Below, piece after piece: positions 16,634 to 23,986 of a stretch of 64,000 nt of DNA (positions within the stretch are counted from its first letter, which is position 1; every line of letters starts with the position of its first letter). The notes under the pieces were generated by a model. It did no database searches. It was given only the letters and a program-made list of their open reading frames with translations, and was not told where the DNA came from. Origin of the DNA: Streptomyces sp. NBC_00273 (GTDB lineage Bacteria > Actinomycetota > Actinomycetes > Streptomycetales > Streptomycetaceae); NCBI RefSeq assembly GCF_036178145.1, contig NZ_CP108067.1, forward strand, positions 4,588,001-4,652,000, read 5' to 3'. The translations under genes and the position numbers were made by a program.

Positions 16634-17778
16634 AGTTCCTCCCTCAGCAGGATCTCGGCGAGCTGTTCCACGTCCAGGCCGGTCTTCTCGGCGGCGTCGG
16701 CGATGTCGCTGGGGTGGCCGCTCAGCAGCAGGGCGAGTGCGGGGTACGCCTTGCCTGAGAAGGAAAGCCTCTTGCCTGCCGCGAGGACGTCCACGGTGTC
16801 GGTGTGCTGCTCGATCACGGGCTCGAAGTCGGTGACGCACACGACGGCCGCAGGCTTGCCGAACAGGCCGGTGGCCGGGACATGCCGGGCGGCCAAGCGT
16901 TCCCGCTCCCGCGCATCGAAGAAGTCCTGCGGGGTCAGCTTCGTAGCCATCTCGGCGACGGCGTCGGCCAGGAGCCGCTGCTGCCCCTCCCACTGGCCAG
17001 GGGAGTTCCAGCGGTCCAGGTCGTACCGGAACAACTCCTGCGTGCGGGCCTGGTCGGCGAGCCAGGCCAGCCAGTTCACGCCGACGCGCTTCACGATGCC
17101 GAAGGTGGCGTGAAGGCTGTAGCCGTCGCCCTGGTCGTCCCGGGTGGCTTGGTGCCAGTAGCCGCGCGGGATGTGCATCACGTCGCCGGGCTCCATGACG
17201 CCCTGCCACACGATCTCGTCGCTGGGCTCGGAGTTGGGGGCGGAGTCGCGGTACATCGGAGCCTTTCGCGAGCTACCGCGGACTTCCCAGCTCTTGCGGC
17301 CGGCGAGCTGGACGATCACGACGTCGTGGTCGTCCCAGTGGAGCTTGAAGCCGCTGGCGTCCTGGGTGGTCAGGTAGGCGTTCACCTGCACCAGCTCATG
17401 GGCCCACCACTGGAGCGCGCGGCAGGTGGCTTCCATGGCCGGGTCGAAGAAGTCGACCTCGTCCAAAACCATGGTGCAGCCCTCGCGCATCAGCGCGCCG
17501 ACACGGTTCATGTCGGCCATGGGGATGGCTTGTCCCCGCCGGGTAACGGAGGGGTGGACGTAGCGGCCGGGGTGCAGTTCGGCGCCGTCCTGGAAGATGC
17601 GGAACTGGGGGGTTGTGACGCTGCGCCGCATCACCAGGTCCAGCAGCTTCTTGGGGTTGAGCAGGCGATCGAGCAGATCAAGATCCTCGATCGTTCCCCG
17701 GGCGAAAGCGGCTCCGAGTTCCCCGGGTCCGTCCCAGCCGAGGGCTTTCTCCATCGCGGTGACGAAGTGGTGGTCCAC
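16567..17778 (-). CDS. JmjC/cupin-4 Fe(II)/2-oxoglutarate oxygenase (ribosomal-oxygenase-like)
   Basis: A 403-residue oxygenase. The facial triad is visible as HWDDHD (His-x-Asp, near residue 146) and the distal His in IPRGYWHQA (near residue 206); the Lys of QLAGRKSWEV is the expected 2-oxoglutarate contact. This is the cupin-4/ROX pattern of YcfD, MINA53 and NO66, which hydroxylate Arg or His in ribosomal proteins. The C-terminal roughly 150 residues form a helical, winged-helix-like region as in that family. The GTG start has GGAGG 5 nt upstream. It follows the 51-residue peptide gene by 89 bp, so the peptide is a candidate substrate. A housekeeping ribosomal role is the alternative. Confidence 0.85.
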   Translation of the reverse strand: MDHHFVTAMEKALGWDGPGELGAAFARGTIEDLDLLDRLLNPKKLLDLVMRRSVTTPQFRIFQDGAELHPGRYVHPSVTRRGQAIPMADMNRVGALMREGCTMVLDEVDFFDPAMEATCRALQWWAHELVQVNAYLTTQDASGFKLHWDDHDVVIVQLAGRKSWEVRGSSRKAPMYRDSAPNSEPSDEIVWQGVMEPGDVMHIPRGYWHQATRDDQGDGYSLHATFGIVKRVGVNWLAWLADQARTQELFRYDLDRWNSPGQWEGQQRLLADAVAEMATKLTPQDFFDARERERLAARHVPATGLFGKPAAVVCVTDFEPVIEQHTDTVDVLAAGKRLSFSGKAYPALALLLSGHPSDIADAAEKTGLDVEQLAEILLREELCTELTPALSSAYTGLVTTATS

Positions 17779-17811
17779 GTGTTCCTCCGGTCTGCGTCAT
17801 GGGAGTGAGGG

Positions 17812-17842
17812 CCGGGGGCCGCCGTGGACGACGAGCCCCCGG
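17812..17842 (-). terminator. Hairpin between the peptide gene and the JmjC gene (possible attenuator)
   Basis: CCGGGGGC (17812-17819) pairs perfectly with GCCCCCGG (17835-17842) in the short gap after the peptide stop. A stem here could reduce read-through so that peptide is made in excess over enzyme, as often seen in peptide-modification operons. Confidence 0.45.
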
Positions 17843-17867
17843 TTGGTGCTGTGGCGTGCTGGTAGTG

Positions 17868-18023
17868 CTACTCCTGCGGGAGGTTCAGGCCGTCGCGGTT
17901 CTCGCCGTCGTCGCCCGCGGACGTGCCGGTGGAGTCGGACTCTGCCGCCGCAGCGGTGAAGCGGTCCTGGACCTTGATCAGGCTCTCGACGCCGATCAGC
18001 AGGTCTTCCTTCTGCGCTGCCAT
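17868..18023 (-). CDS. 51-residue peptide, candidate precursor for modification
   Basis: The peptide begins MAAQKEDLLIGVESLIKVQD and continues as an Ala/Ser/Thr/Gly/Asp-rich tail ending ENRDGLNLPQE. The first 22 residues can form an amphipathic helix resembling a leader; residues 23-51 are low-complexity, acidic and cysteine-free. ATG at 18023 is chosen because GGAG lies 8 nt upstream. It lies between a 75-residue protein gene and a JmjC oxygenase gene in one operon. Hydroxylatable residues in the tail include N42, R43, D44 and N47. It could instead be a small regulator or anti-sigma-like protein; no family recognised. Confidence 0.65.
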   Translation of the reverse strand: MAAQKEDLLIGVESLIKVQDRFTAAAAESDSTGTSAGDDGENRDGLNLPQE

Positions 18024-18091
18024 GTGTGTCTCCATTTCCTGGAAGTCCAGGGCCGACGGGTGCCGGCCCAGCCCCGATGGGGCGCGTGCGG

Positions 18092-18319
18092 TCAGCCGCG
18101 TTCCAGGCTGGAGGGGTCCTCGACCACCCACTCCACCCCACCGCCCTCCGGCCGGGCGAAGACGGCGTTCTGCATGACGACGCGGGTCTTCGGGTCTTCG
18201 AACTCTCCGATGAACTGCACGATGCCGGTGCAGCCCCTCAGCGGGTCATGGATGCGGGTGCCCTCGCTGACCCAGCCGGGCACGGTCTGACGCTGACGAA
18301 TACGGCTCTTGGTGGACAC
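18092..18319 (-). CDS. 75-residue small protein, first gene of the peptide/JmjC operon
   Basis: The GTG start at 18319 has GAGGAGAGG about 4 nt upstream. The sequence is predicted to be mostly beta-strand (GWVSEGTRIHDP, GIVQFIGEFEDP, RVVMQNAVFARP, GVEWVVEDPSSLE), like a small barrel or SH3/Tudor-type fold, with one Cys (C30). Its position before the 51-residue peptide is consistent with a leader-recognition protein, but there is no homology evidence for this. It is divergent from the XRE regulator. Confidence 0.6.
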   Translation of the reverse strand: MSTKSRIRQRQTVPGWVSEGTRIHDPLRGCTGIVQFIGEFEDPKTRVVMQNAVFARPEGGGVEWVVEDPSSLERG

Positions 18320-18471
18320 TGCGCCTCTCCTCGGTCTCGGTCGGGCACTGCACTCCGGGGACACAGCGGGCCGCAGGGGTGACGTTGCGGACGGCCCTAC
18401 GGCCCGCTGCGAAGGGGAGACGGCCTCTCCGGGCGGCTGTGACCAGTCAACTGCCGTCAGCGTTTGGACGG

Positions 18472-18524
18472 ATGGGCCAGAAGGCATGGCCGTTCCGGGG
18501 ACATGGCCAGGTTTTATGGCCAGG
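18472..18524 (+). promoter_or_regulatory. Direct repeats of ATGGCCAGG-type motif before the XRE regulator
   Basis: Four related motifs run in the same direction: ATGGGCCAG at 18472-18480, ATGGCC at 18486-18491, and ATGGCCAGG at 18503-18511 and 18516-18524. They occupy the divergent gap (18320-18561) shared by the regulator and the peptide operon, so they are candidate binding sites for the regulator itself. Confidence 0.45.
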
Positions 18525-18561
18525 CTGGGATCCGGGCTCTGCGGACATCCGAGGGATGGCG

Positions 18562-19839
18562 ATGATGACCACGAACGAGGACGACGGCGTGGAACCGATC
18601 GGGCCGCTGTTGCGGCGTCTGCGGATGGCCGGCGGGCGCACACAGGAGGAAGTGGCGGCTGATCTCTCCGCGCGGCGGGGGTACCCGCTGGAGCAGGGTG
18701 CGGTGTCGCGGTGGGAGACCCACGAGCGTCTCCCGGACCCGGCTTCGAGGGCGCTGCTGTCTGCGGAGTTCGGCGTGCCGGAGGCGGAATTGCGGCGGGC
18801 CGTCACTCTCGCTCGGCGTCTGCGGCGTCAGGAGAAGAAGGACGAGACCGACCAGGAGAACGATGTGTTCGACCGCCGCGGATTCATAACGGCTTCGGCC
18901 GGCGCCGGGATCGCCGTCATACAGCCCTCTTCGATGCTTTCGTCGGGGAGGAGGATCGGGGCCGACGTCCCGAAGCAGTTGAGCCACCGCACCGCCCGGC
19001 TGCGCCGCCTGGACGACTTCGTGGGTGGCGGAGACACCTTTCAGATGTACGTCCGGGAGCTGGAGGACACGACCCGGCTGGCGGACGAAGGGGTCTACAG
19101 CGAGGCGACAGGTCGGGGATTGCGGGGAATCATCGCGGAACAGGCCCAGCTTGCAGGCTGGGCGGCGTACGACGCGGGAAACTACGAGGGCGCCCGAGGG
19201 CACTACATGACGGCCTTGGCCGCGTCGCGGGCCGCAGAGGACACCGCCCTGGAGGGCAACTCGCTGGCGTTCCTGGCCTACCTGGAGTGGACGGTGGGTG
19301 GTGGCTCCGGGATCAGGTTCGCCACCGCCGCATACGAGGCACTCGGCGCGAGGACGGCGCCCGTGGTGCGGGCGCTGCTGGCGGACCGGCTGGCGTGGCA
19401 GCACGCGACCGCGGGGAACGACCGGGAAGCGGACTACGCCCTGGGCATCGCCGAAGAGGCCATCCACGAACACAGCGACGAGCCAGGCCCGGACTGGGCG
19501 TACTGGGTGGACCGCGACGAGATCGCGATCATGACGGGACGCTGCTGGGCGGAGCTGCACCGACCGCTACGAGCCATCCCGGCCTTGGAAGACGCCCTGG
19601 CCCGGTACGACGACACCCGGGCCCGTGACAAGGCGCTGTACCTGTCGTGGCTGGCGGCGGCATACCTGGACGCGGGAGAGGTCGAGCACTCGACCGCGAT
19701 CACGGCGCGGGTGTTCGACCTCTCCGAGGGACTCGCGTCGATCAGACCGATGGCGCGAGCCCGTCTGATGGCCAAGCGGTTGGAGCCCCACCGGTCCCTC
19801 GCCCAGGTCGGCGCGCTACTGGAGCGCGCGAAGGGCTAA
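18562..19839 (+). CDS. XRE-family regulator with TPR-like domain, probable controller of the peptide/JmjC operon
   Basis: A 425-residue protein. The N-terminal HTH (about residues 10-75) reads LRRLRMAGGRTQEEVAADLS then GAVSRWETHERLPDP, typical of XRE repressors. A Tat-like FDRRGFITASAGAG segment follows (about 106-119), common in Streptomyces regulators of this class and probably not an export signal. The remaining about 290 residues are TPR-like helices (AYDAGNYEGARGHYMTALAA), a usual place for peptide or ligand sensing. ATG at 18562 was chosen because GAGGG is 6 nt upstream; ATG codons at 18556 and 18565 are alternatives. It is divergent from the peptide operon. Confidence 0.82.
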   Translation: MMTTNEDDGVEPIGPLLRRLRMAGGRTQEEVAADLSARRGYPLEQGAVSRWETHERLPDPASRALLSAEFGVPEAELRRAVTLARRLRRQEKKDETDQENDVFDRRGFITASAGAGIAVIQPSSMLSSGRRIGADVPKQLSHRTARLRRLDDFVGGGDTFQMYVRELEDTTRLADEGVYSEATGRGLRGIIAEQAQLAGWAAYDAGNYEGARGHYMTALAASRAAEDTALEGNSLAFLAYLEWTVGGGSGIRFATAAYEALGARTAPVVRALLADRLAWQHATAGNDREADYALGIAEEAIHEHSDEPGPDWAYWVDRDEIAIMTGRCWAELHRPLRAIPALEDALARYDDTRARDKALYLSWLAAAYLDAGEVEHSTAITARVFDLSEGLASIRPMARARLMAKRLEPHRSLAQVGALLERAKG

Positions 19840-20153
19840 CGGGTGGCCCGGATGATCCAGTCCAGGTAATCGGCACGGCCGGCGTCGATCGTGAACGCGA
19901 TGACCTCCGGCGAGTCATAGGGGTGGTTGTCCACTAGGTGCTTCTCCAGTGCCTCACGCCGGTCACCGGTCGTACGGAACGTCACCTGATACTCGGTGCC
20001 CTCGGAGACCTCGCCGAGGTGTCGGTACGTCGTCTCGATGGGCCCGGTCACCTGCCCGGAAGCGGCCAGGCTCGCCGCCACCGCCGAGCGCGACAGCTTC
20101 CGCGCAGCGTCCTGATTGTCCACGGTCGTGATTACGATCAAGAAATCAGCCAT
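19836..20153 (-). CDS. cutA: CutA-like divalent-cation tolerance protein
   Basis: A 105-residue protein with the CutA1 pattern: VITTVDNQDAARKLSRSAV at the N-terminus, the central TYRHLGEVSEGTEYQVTFRT strands and YDSPEVIAFTIDAG near the C-terminus. CutA forms stable trimers; the role in metal tolerance is established in E. coli but unclear in actinobacteria. Its stop overlaps the stop of the convergent XRE gene by 4 bp. The MADFLIV start gives the family length; an upstream ATG/GTG would add up to 25 unrelated residues. Confidence 0.85.
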   Translation of the reverse strand: MADFLIVITTVDNQDAARKLSRSAVAASLAASGQVTGPIETTYRHLGEVSEGTEYQVTFRTTGDRREALEKHLVDNHPYDSPEVIAFTIDAGRADYLDWIIRATR

Positions 20154-20329
20154 GCAGGCAACGTACCCGCCCCCATGCATCGCGCCCATATGGGGCCAGT
20201 GGACCAGGTGTGGACCGCCGGAGGCCATGAGTGGCTCGGAGGGCGGGGAATGAGCAGGTCAGGCGCGCCGAACGCACCTTCCGCAGCACTCTCTTGAAAG
20301 CCGTCGTGGCAGCGGTGTCACGCGGCGGT

Positions 20330-21949
20330 TCAGTCTTCGGCGGGGCAGGAGCGGGTTCCGGAGGGGAGGCGGCCGTAGAGGAGGAAGTCGTCTGCGTACT
20401 CCTGGACGCAGCGCGAGCTGGAATAGCCGGTGTGGCCCTCGCCCTTGTGGTCCACGATCACCGCCGAGCCCAGCCGCTCGGCCGTCTCCTCCGTCCACTC
20501 GTACGGCGTCGCCGGGTCGCCGCGGGTGCCGACCAGGAGCATCGGCGGTGCTCCCGGGTGGTCGATCTTCCGGATGAAGTCGGTGCCGACGGGCCGCCCG
20601 TAGCACGTGAGTACGGACAACAGCTGTGGCACTCCGAACACCTTCGAGACCTCGAGGAACTCCTCCGCCCGGTCGTTGATCTCCTTCTCCAACGCGGCCG
20701 GGCTGGACTTTTCGATCGACCGGTCCGGGTCGTCGGCACAGGTCACGGCGGCGAGGGCCGCAGCGAGGTTGTCGGCGGGCACCGGATCGGATCCGCCGGC
20801 CTGGGCCGGTTCGGTCGGCTCCGGCGGGTCCGTGGGGTCCGTCGGGTCCGTCGGGTCCGCCGACAAGCCGAGCAGCGCCAGCATCCCGGCCGGATCGTGC
20901 TCGCGCTCCGCCTGCGCCAGCGCCTTGGCGAGCGCGGGCCACGTGCTCGGTGAGTACAGGGCCTGGCCTATCGCGAGGACGATGACCAGGCCGCCCACCT
21001 CCGTGCCGTCGTCGCCGACCAGCGGCTCGGTGTCGGCCCGCTCCACCAGGGCGGCCACCTTCTCCCTGGCCGTGCGGGTGTTCGTCCCGTAGACGCAGCC
21101 GCTCTGGTGGGCGCACCAGGTCAGGAAGTTGTCCAGGGCCCGTTGCTGGCCGCGGGCCGATACCAGCGCCTGCTCCATCAGCGGTTCGGTGAGGGTGTCG
21201 ACGCCGTCCAGGACCATGCGGCCGGTGTCCCGGGGGAACAGGGCGGCGTACACGGCGCCGAGCCGGCTCCCGTAGGAGAAGCCGAGGAAGTTGAGCTTCT
21301 CGTCCCCGAGGACGCGGCGCATCACGTCCATGTCGCGGGCGACGTCCACGGTTCCCATGTGCGCGAGGACCGGGCCGGAGTTGCGCTCGCAGCGCTTGAC
21401 CTCGTCCCGCAGGGCGGCCAGCGCCGTGGCGGTGTCCGCGCCCGGGTCTCCCGCGGTGTCCCTGGCGCCGCCGCAGGAGACGGGGTCGCTGTGGCCCACG
21501 CCGCGGGGGTCGAAGCCGATCAGGTCGTAGCGTTCGCCGAGGTCGGCGAACGCCTTGGGATCGGCGGCGAGGCCGGCCAGGCCCGGGGCGCCGGGGCCGC
21601 CGAAGTTGATCAGGAGCGAGCCGATGCGGCGGTCCGGGTCGGTGGCCGGGAGCCGGCCGAGGGCCAGCTTGACCGTGCCCTTGCCCGGCGCCGCGTAGTC
21701 GAGCGGGACCTCCACGACGGCGCACCGCATCTCGGCGGGCACGGGCTTCTCGGGGCAGGCGCCCCAGCGGACGCGCTGGGCGTGGAACCGGGCCAGCGGA
21801 TCGTCGCCCCCGGTGGGCGCACTGGAGGTGGGAGCGGGTGTGGGCGCGGTCATCGGGGTGGGCGCCGGCCCGGCCCCCAGCGAGGCCAGGAGCATCGCGC
21901 CGGCAACGGTCCCGCCGGCTATGGCCCTACGGACGCGGGAACGGTGCAC
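20330..21949 (-). CDS. Secreted alpha/beta hydrolase, tripeptidyl aminopeptidase (TAP/SlpD) family
   Basis: A 539-residue exported hydrolase. A signal peptide (residues 1-28) and a Thr/Pro-rich spacer lead to the hydrolase core with the nucleophile elbow GFSYGSRLG, the oxyanion-region FGGPGAPG and the late GHTGYSSSRC motif. The C-terminal TAP domain (GTRGDPATPYEWTEETAERL) is present. A short DPTDPTDPTDP repeat lies in the lid region. GTG at 21949 has GAGGAGG 5 nt upstream. Family members remove N-terminal tripeptides or cleave other small substrates outside the cell. Confidence 0.87.
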   Translation of the reverse strand: MHRSRVRRAIAGGTVAGAMLLASLGAGPAPTPMTAPTPAPTSSAPTGGDDPLARFHAQRVRWGACPEKPVPAEMRCAVVEVPLDYAAPGKGTVKLALGRLPATDPDRRIGSLLINFGGPGAPGLAGLAADPKAFADLGERYDLIGFDPRGVGHSDPVSCGGARDTAGDPGADTATALAALRDEVKRCERNSGPVLAHMGTVDVARDMDVMRRVLGDEKLNFLGFSYGSRLGAVYAALFPRDTGRMVLDGVDTLTEPLMEQALVSARGQQRALDNFLTWCAHQSGCVYGTNTRTAREKVAALVERADTEPLVGDDGTEVGGLVIVLAIGQALYSPSTWPALAKALAQAEREHDPAGMLALLGLSADPTDPTDPTDPPEPTEPAQAGGSDPVPADNLAAALAAVTCADDPDRSIEKSSPAALEKEINDRAEEFLEVSKVFGVPQLLSVLTCYGRPVGTDFIRKIDHPGAPPMLLVGTRGDPATPYEWTEETAERLGSAVIVDHKGEGHTGYSSSRCVQEYADDFLLYGRLPSGTRSCPAED

Positions 21950-22017
21950 AGCGCCCTCCTCGGGCGGCCCCCCGGACCCATCTGTCCACGATAGACCGGC
22001 TCCCCGGTGGCCGCCGC

Positions 22018-23901
22018 TCAGGCTTCGCGCGGCCCCCGGTACAGCTCCTGGATCCGGTCCGCGTAGTCCCGGGCGATCGCGCCCCGCCGGAGCTTCAGCG
22101 ACGGGGTCAGGTGGCCGCGCGCCTCGGTGAAATCGCCCGGCAGGACGGCGAAGCGGCGGATCGACTCGGCCCGCGAGACCAGCCGGTTCGCCTCGTCCAC
22201 CGCCCGCTGGAGGTCCGCCCGCAGTTCCTCGTCCCGCACCAGCTCGCGCATCGGCACGTTCTGCTTCTTGTGCATCTGGCGCCAGTGCTGCAGCCCGTCG
22301 GGTTCCAGGGTGATCAGGGCGGTGATGTAGGGCCGGTTGTCGCCGACCACCATGCACTGGCCGACCAGCGGGTGGGCCCGCAGCCAGTCCTCCAGCGGCG
22401 CCGGGGCCACGTTCTTGCCGCCGGAGGTGATGATCAGGTCCTTCTTGCGACCGGTGATGGTGAGGTACCCGTCGGCGTCGAGCTCGCCGATGTCGCCGGT
22501 GGCCAGCCAGCTCCCGTACGGGGCCGCGTGCGCGGCGTTCCAGTAGCCGGCGAAGACGTGGCCGCCGCCCAGCAGCACCTCCCCGTCGTCCGCGATCCGT
22601 ACGGCCGTACCCGGCAGCGGCCAGCCCACCGTGCCGAGGCGGGGCCGCAGCGGCGGGGTCACCGTGCTCGCACCGGTGGTCTCCGTCAGCCCGTAGCCCT
22701 CGAAGACCTCGATGCCGGCGCCGGTGTAGAAGGCGGCGAGCCGCCGGCCCAGGGGTGATCCGCCGCTCAGGACGTAGCGGACGCGGCCGCCGAGCGCGGC
22801 CCGGATGCGCCGGTAGACGAGCGGGTCGTAGAGGGACCGGGCGAGGCGCAGCACGAGCCCGGGGTTCCTGGCCTCGGCGGTCTCGGCGAAGCGCTGCGCG
22901 ATGCGGGCGGCCCGGTCGAAGGAGGAGGCCCGGCCCATCTTCTCGGCGGTGGCCCGGGCGGTGTTGTAGACCTTCTCCAGTACGTAGGGGATGGCCAGGA
23001 GGAAGGTGGGCCGGAAGCCGGCGAGGTCGGCGAGGAGGTCCTCGGTACGGATGCTGGGCGCGTGCCCGAGCTTGACGCGGGCCCGCATGCAGCCGACGGC
23101 CACCATCCGCCCGAAGACGTGGCTGAGCGGCAGGAACAGCAGGGTGGAGGCGGGGTCCTTGCTGACGGACTTGAAGACGGGGTGCAGCAGCTCCACCGCG
23201 TTGTCCACCTGGGCGAAGAAGTTGGCGTGGGTGATCACGCATCCCTTGGGCTGCCCGGTGGTGCCGGAGGTGTAGATGAGGGTGGCGACGGAGTCCGGGG
23301 TGCGGGCGGCCCGGCGGTGGTGGACCAGCGCGTCGGGGATGCGTTCCCCGGCCTTGATCAGCCGGGCCACCGCGCCGGTGTCGAATTCCCACAGGTGGGT
23401 CAGCCAGGGCAGGTTGCCGCGCTCGGCGCTGATCAGCCGGGCCTGCGCGGTGTCCTCGACGGCGCAGGCCACGGCCCCGGAGTCGTGGATGATCCAGCGT
23501 GCCTGGAGGGCGGAGGAGGTCGGGTAGATCGGTACGGTGACCAGGCCGGCGGCCCAGCCGGCGAAGTCGAGCAGGGTCCACTCGTACGTCGTACGGGCCA
23601 TGATGGCGAGCCGGTCGCCCTCCCGGAGCCCTTCGGCGATCAGGCCCTTGGCCACGGCGAGCACCTCGGCGGCGAACTGTTCGGCCGGAACGTCGTGCCA
23701 GACGCCGTCCTGGTCCTTGCGGGCGAGCACCGCCTCCCCGGGGGCCTCCCAGGCGTTCTGGAAGGGGATGTCCCCGAGGGACCCCCGCTCCGGAAGGCCC
23801 GCCAGCGCGGGCACCCGTACCTCGCGGACCACTCCGTCGATCACGGTCTTGACGGGTTCGACCGGTTCTACGGACCGGACCGGCCTCAGCTCGGCTCCCA
23901 C
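22018..23901 (-). CDS. Long-chain acyl-CoA synthetase (FadD-like AMP-binding enzyme)
   Basis: A 627-residue ANL-superfamily enzyme that activates fatty acids with ATP and CoA. Motifs are the P-loop YTSGTTGQPKG, the EGYGLTETTG motif, the ATGDIGELDADGYLTITGRKKD hinge region (shown here only as landmarks TGDIGELD and GRKKD) and the terminal SLKLRRGAI with the catalytic-type Lys context. The class resembles FadD15-type synthetases. It sits upstream of, and codirectional with, the TAP hydrolase (69-bp gap). An operator-like palindrome precedes it. Confidence 0.9.
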   Translation of the reverse strand: MGAELRPVRSVEPVEPVKTVIDGVVREVRVPALAGLPERGSLGDIPFQNAWEAPGEAVLARKDQDGVWHDVPAEQFAAEVLAVAKGLIAEGLREGDRLAIMARTTYEWTLLDFAGWAAGLVTVPIYPTSSALQARWIIHDSGAVACAVEDTAQARLISAERGNLPWLTHLWEFDTGAVARLIKAGERIPDALVHHRRAARTPDSVATLIYTSGTTGQPKGCVITHANFFAQVDNAVELLHPVFKSVSKDPASTLLFLPLSHVFGRMVAVGCMRARVKLGHAPSIRTEDLLADLAGFRPTFLLAIPYVLEKVYNTARATAEKMGRASSFDRAARIAQRFAETAEARNPGLVLRLARSLYDPLVYRRIRAALGGRVRYVLSGGSPLGRRLAAFYTGAGIEVFEGYGLTETTGASTVTPPLRPRLGTVGWPLPGTAVRIADDGEVLLGGGHVFAGYWNAAHAAPYGSWLATGDIGELDADGYLTITGRKKDLIITSGGKNVAPAPLEDWLRAHPLVGQCMVVGDNRPYITALITLEPDGLQHWRQMHKKQNVPMRELVRDEELRADLQRAVDEANRLVSRAESIRRFAVLPGDFTEARGHLTPSLKLRRGAIARDYADRIQELYRGPREA

Positions 23902-23928
23902 GGCGCACTCCTTGGCTCGGCACGAGTG

Positions 23929-23956
23929 TTACCGCCGGTAATTTACGTACCGGTAA
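23929..23956. promoter_or_regulatory. Two overlapping-type palindromic half-site pairs before the acyl-CoA synthetase
   Basis: TTACCGCCGGTAA (23929-23941) is a perfect palindrome around one base. It is followed by TTACGTACCGGTAA (23943-23956), which repeats the same half-sites with different spacing. It lies 28 bp upstream of the start, in the right place for a TetR-type repressor of fatty-acid genes; no regulator gene is adjacent. Confidence 0.55.
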
Positions 23957-23986
23957 CCCGCTCCGACCAGCCCCTGGAGTCGTTCT

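Noticed and set aside
16567..17778. Ribosomal arginine or histidine hydroxylase (YcfD/MINA orthologue)
   Set aside because: Motifs are compatible, but its placement in a peptide operon rather than a core gene setting makes a dedicated substrate more likely; kept as an alternative.
17868..18023. Lanthipeptide, sactipeptide or lasso peptide precursor
   Set aside because: The peptide has no cysteine and no lanthionine synthetase, radical-SAM or lasso cyclase gene is nearby.
18868..18940. Tat signal peptide in the XRE regulator
   Set aside because: The RRGFITASAG stretch follows an N-terminal DNA-binding HTH; similar segments occur in other cytoplasmic Streptomyces regulators, so export is unlikely.
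20820..20870. Tandem repeat GTCGGGTCCGTCGGGTCC
   Set aside because: It encodes the DPTDPTDPTDP run in the TAP-family hydrolase, so it is part of the gene.
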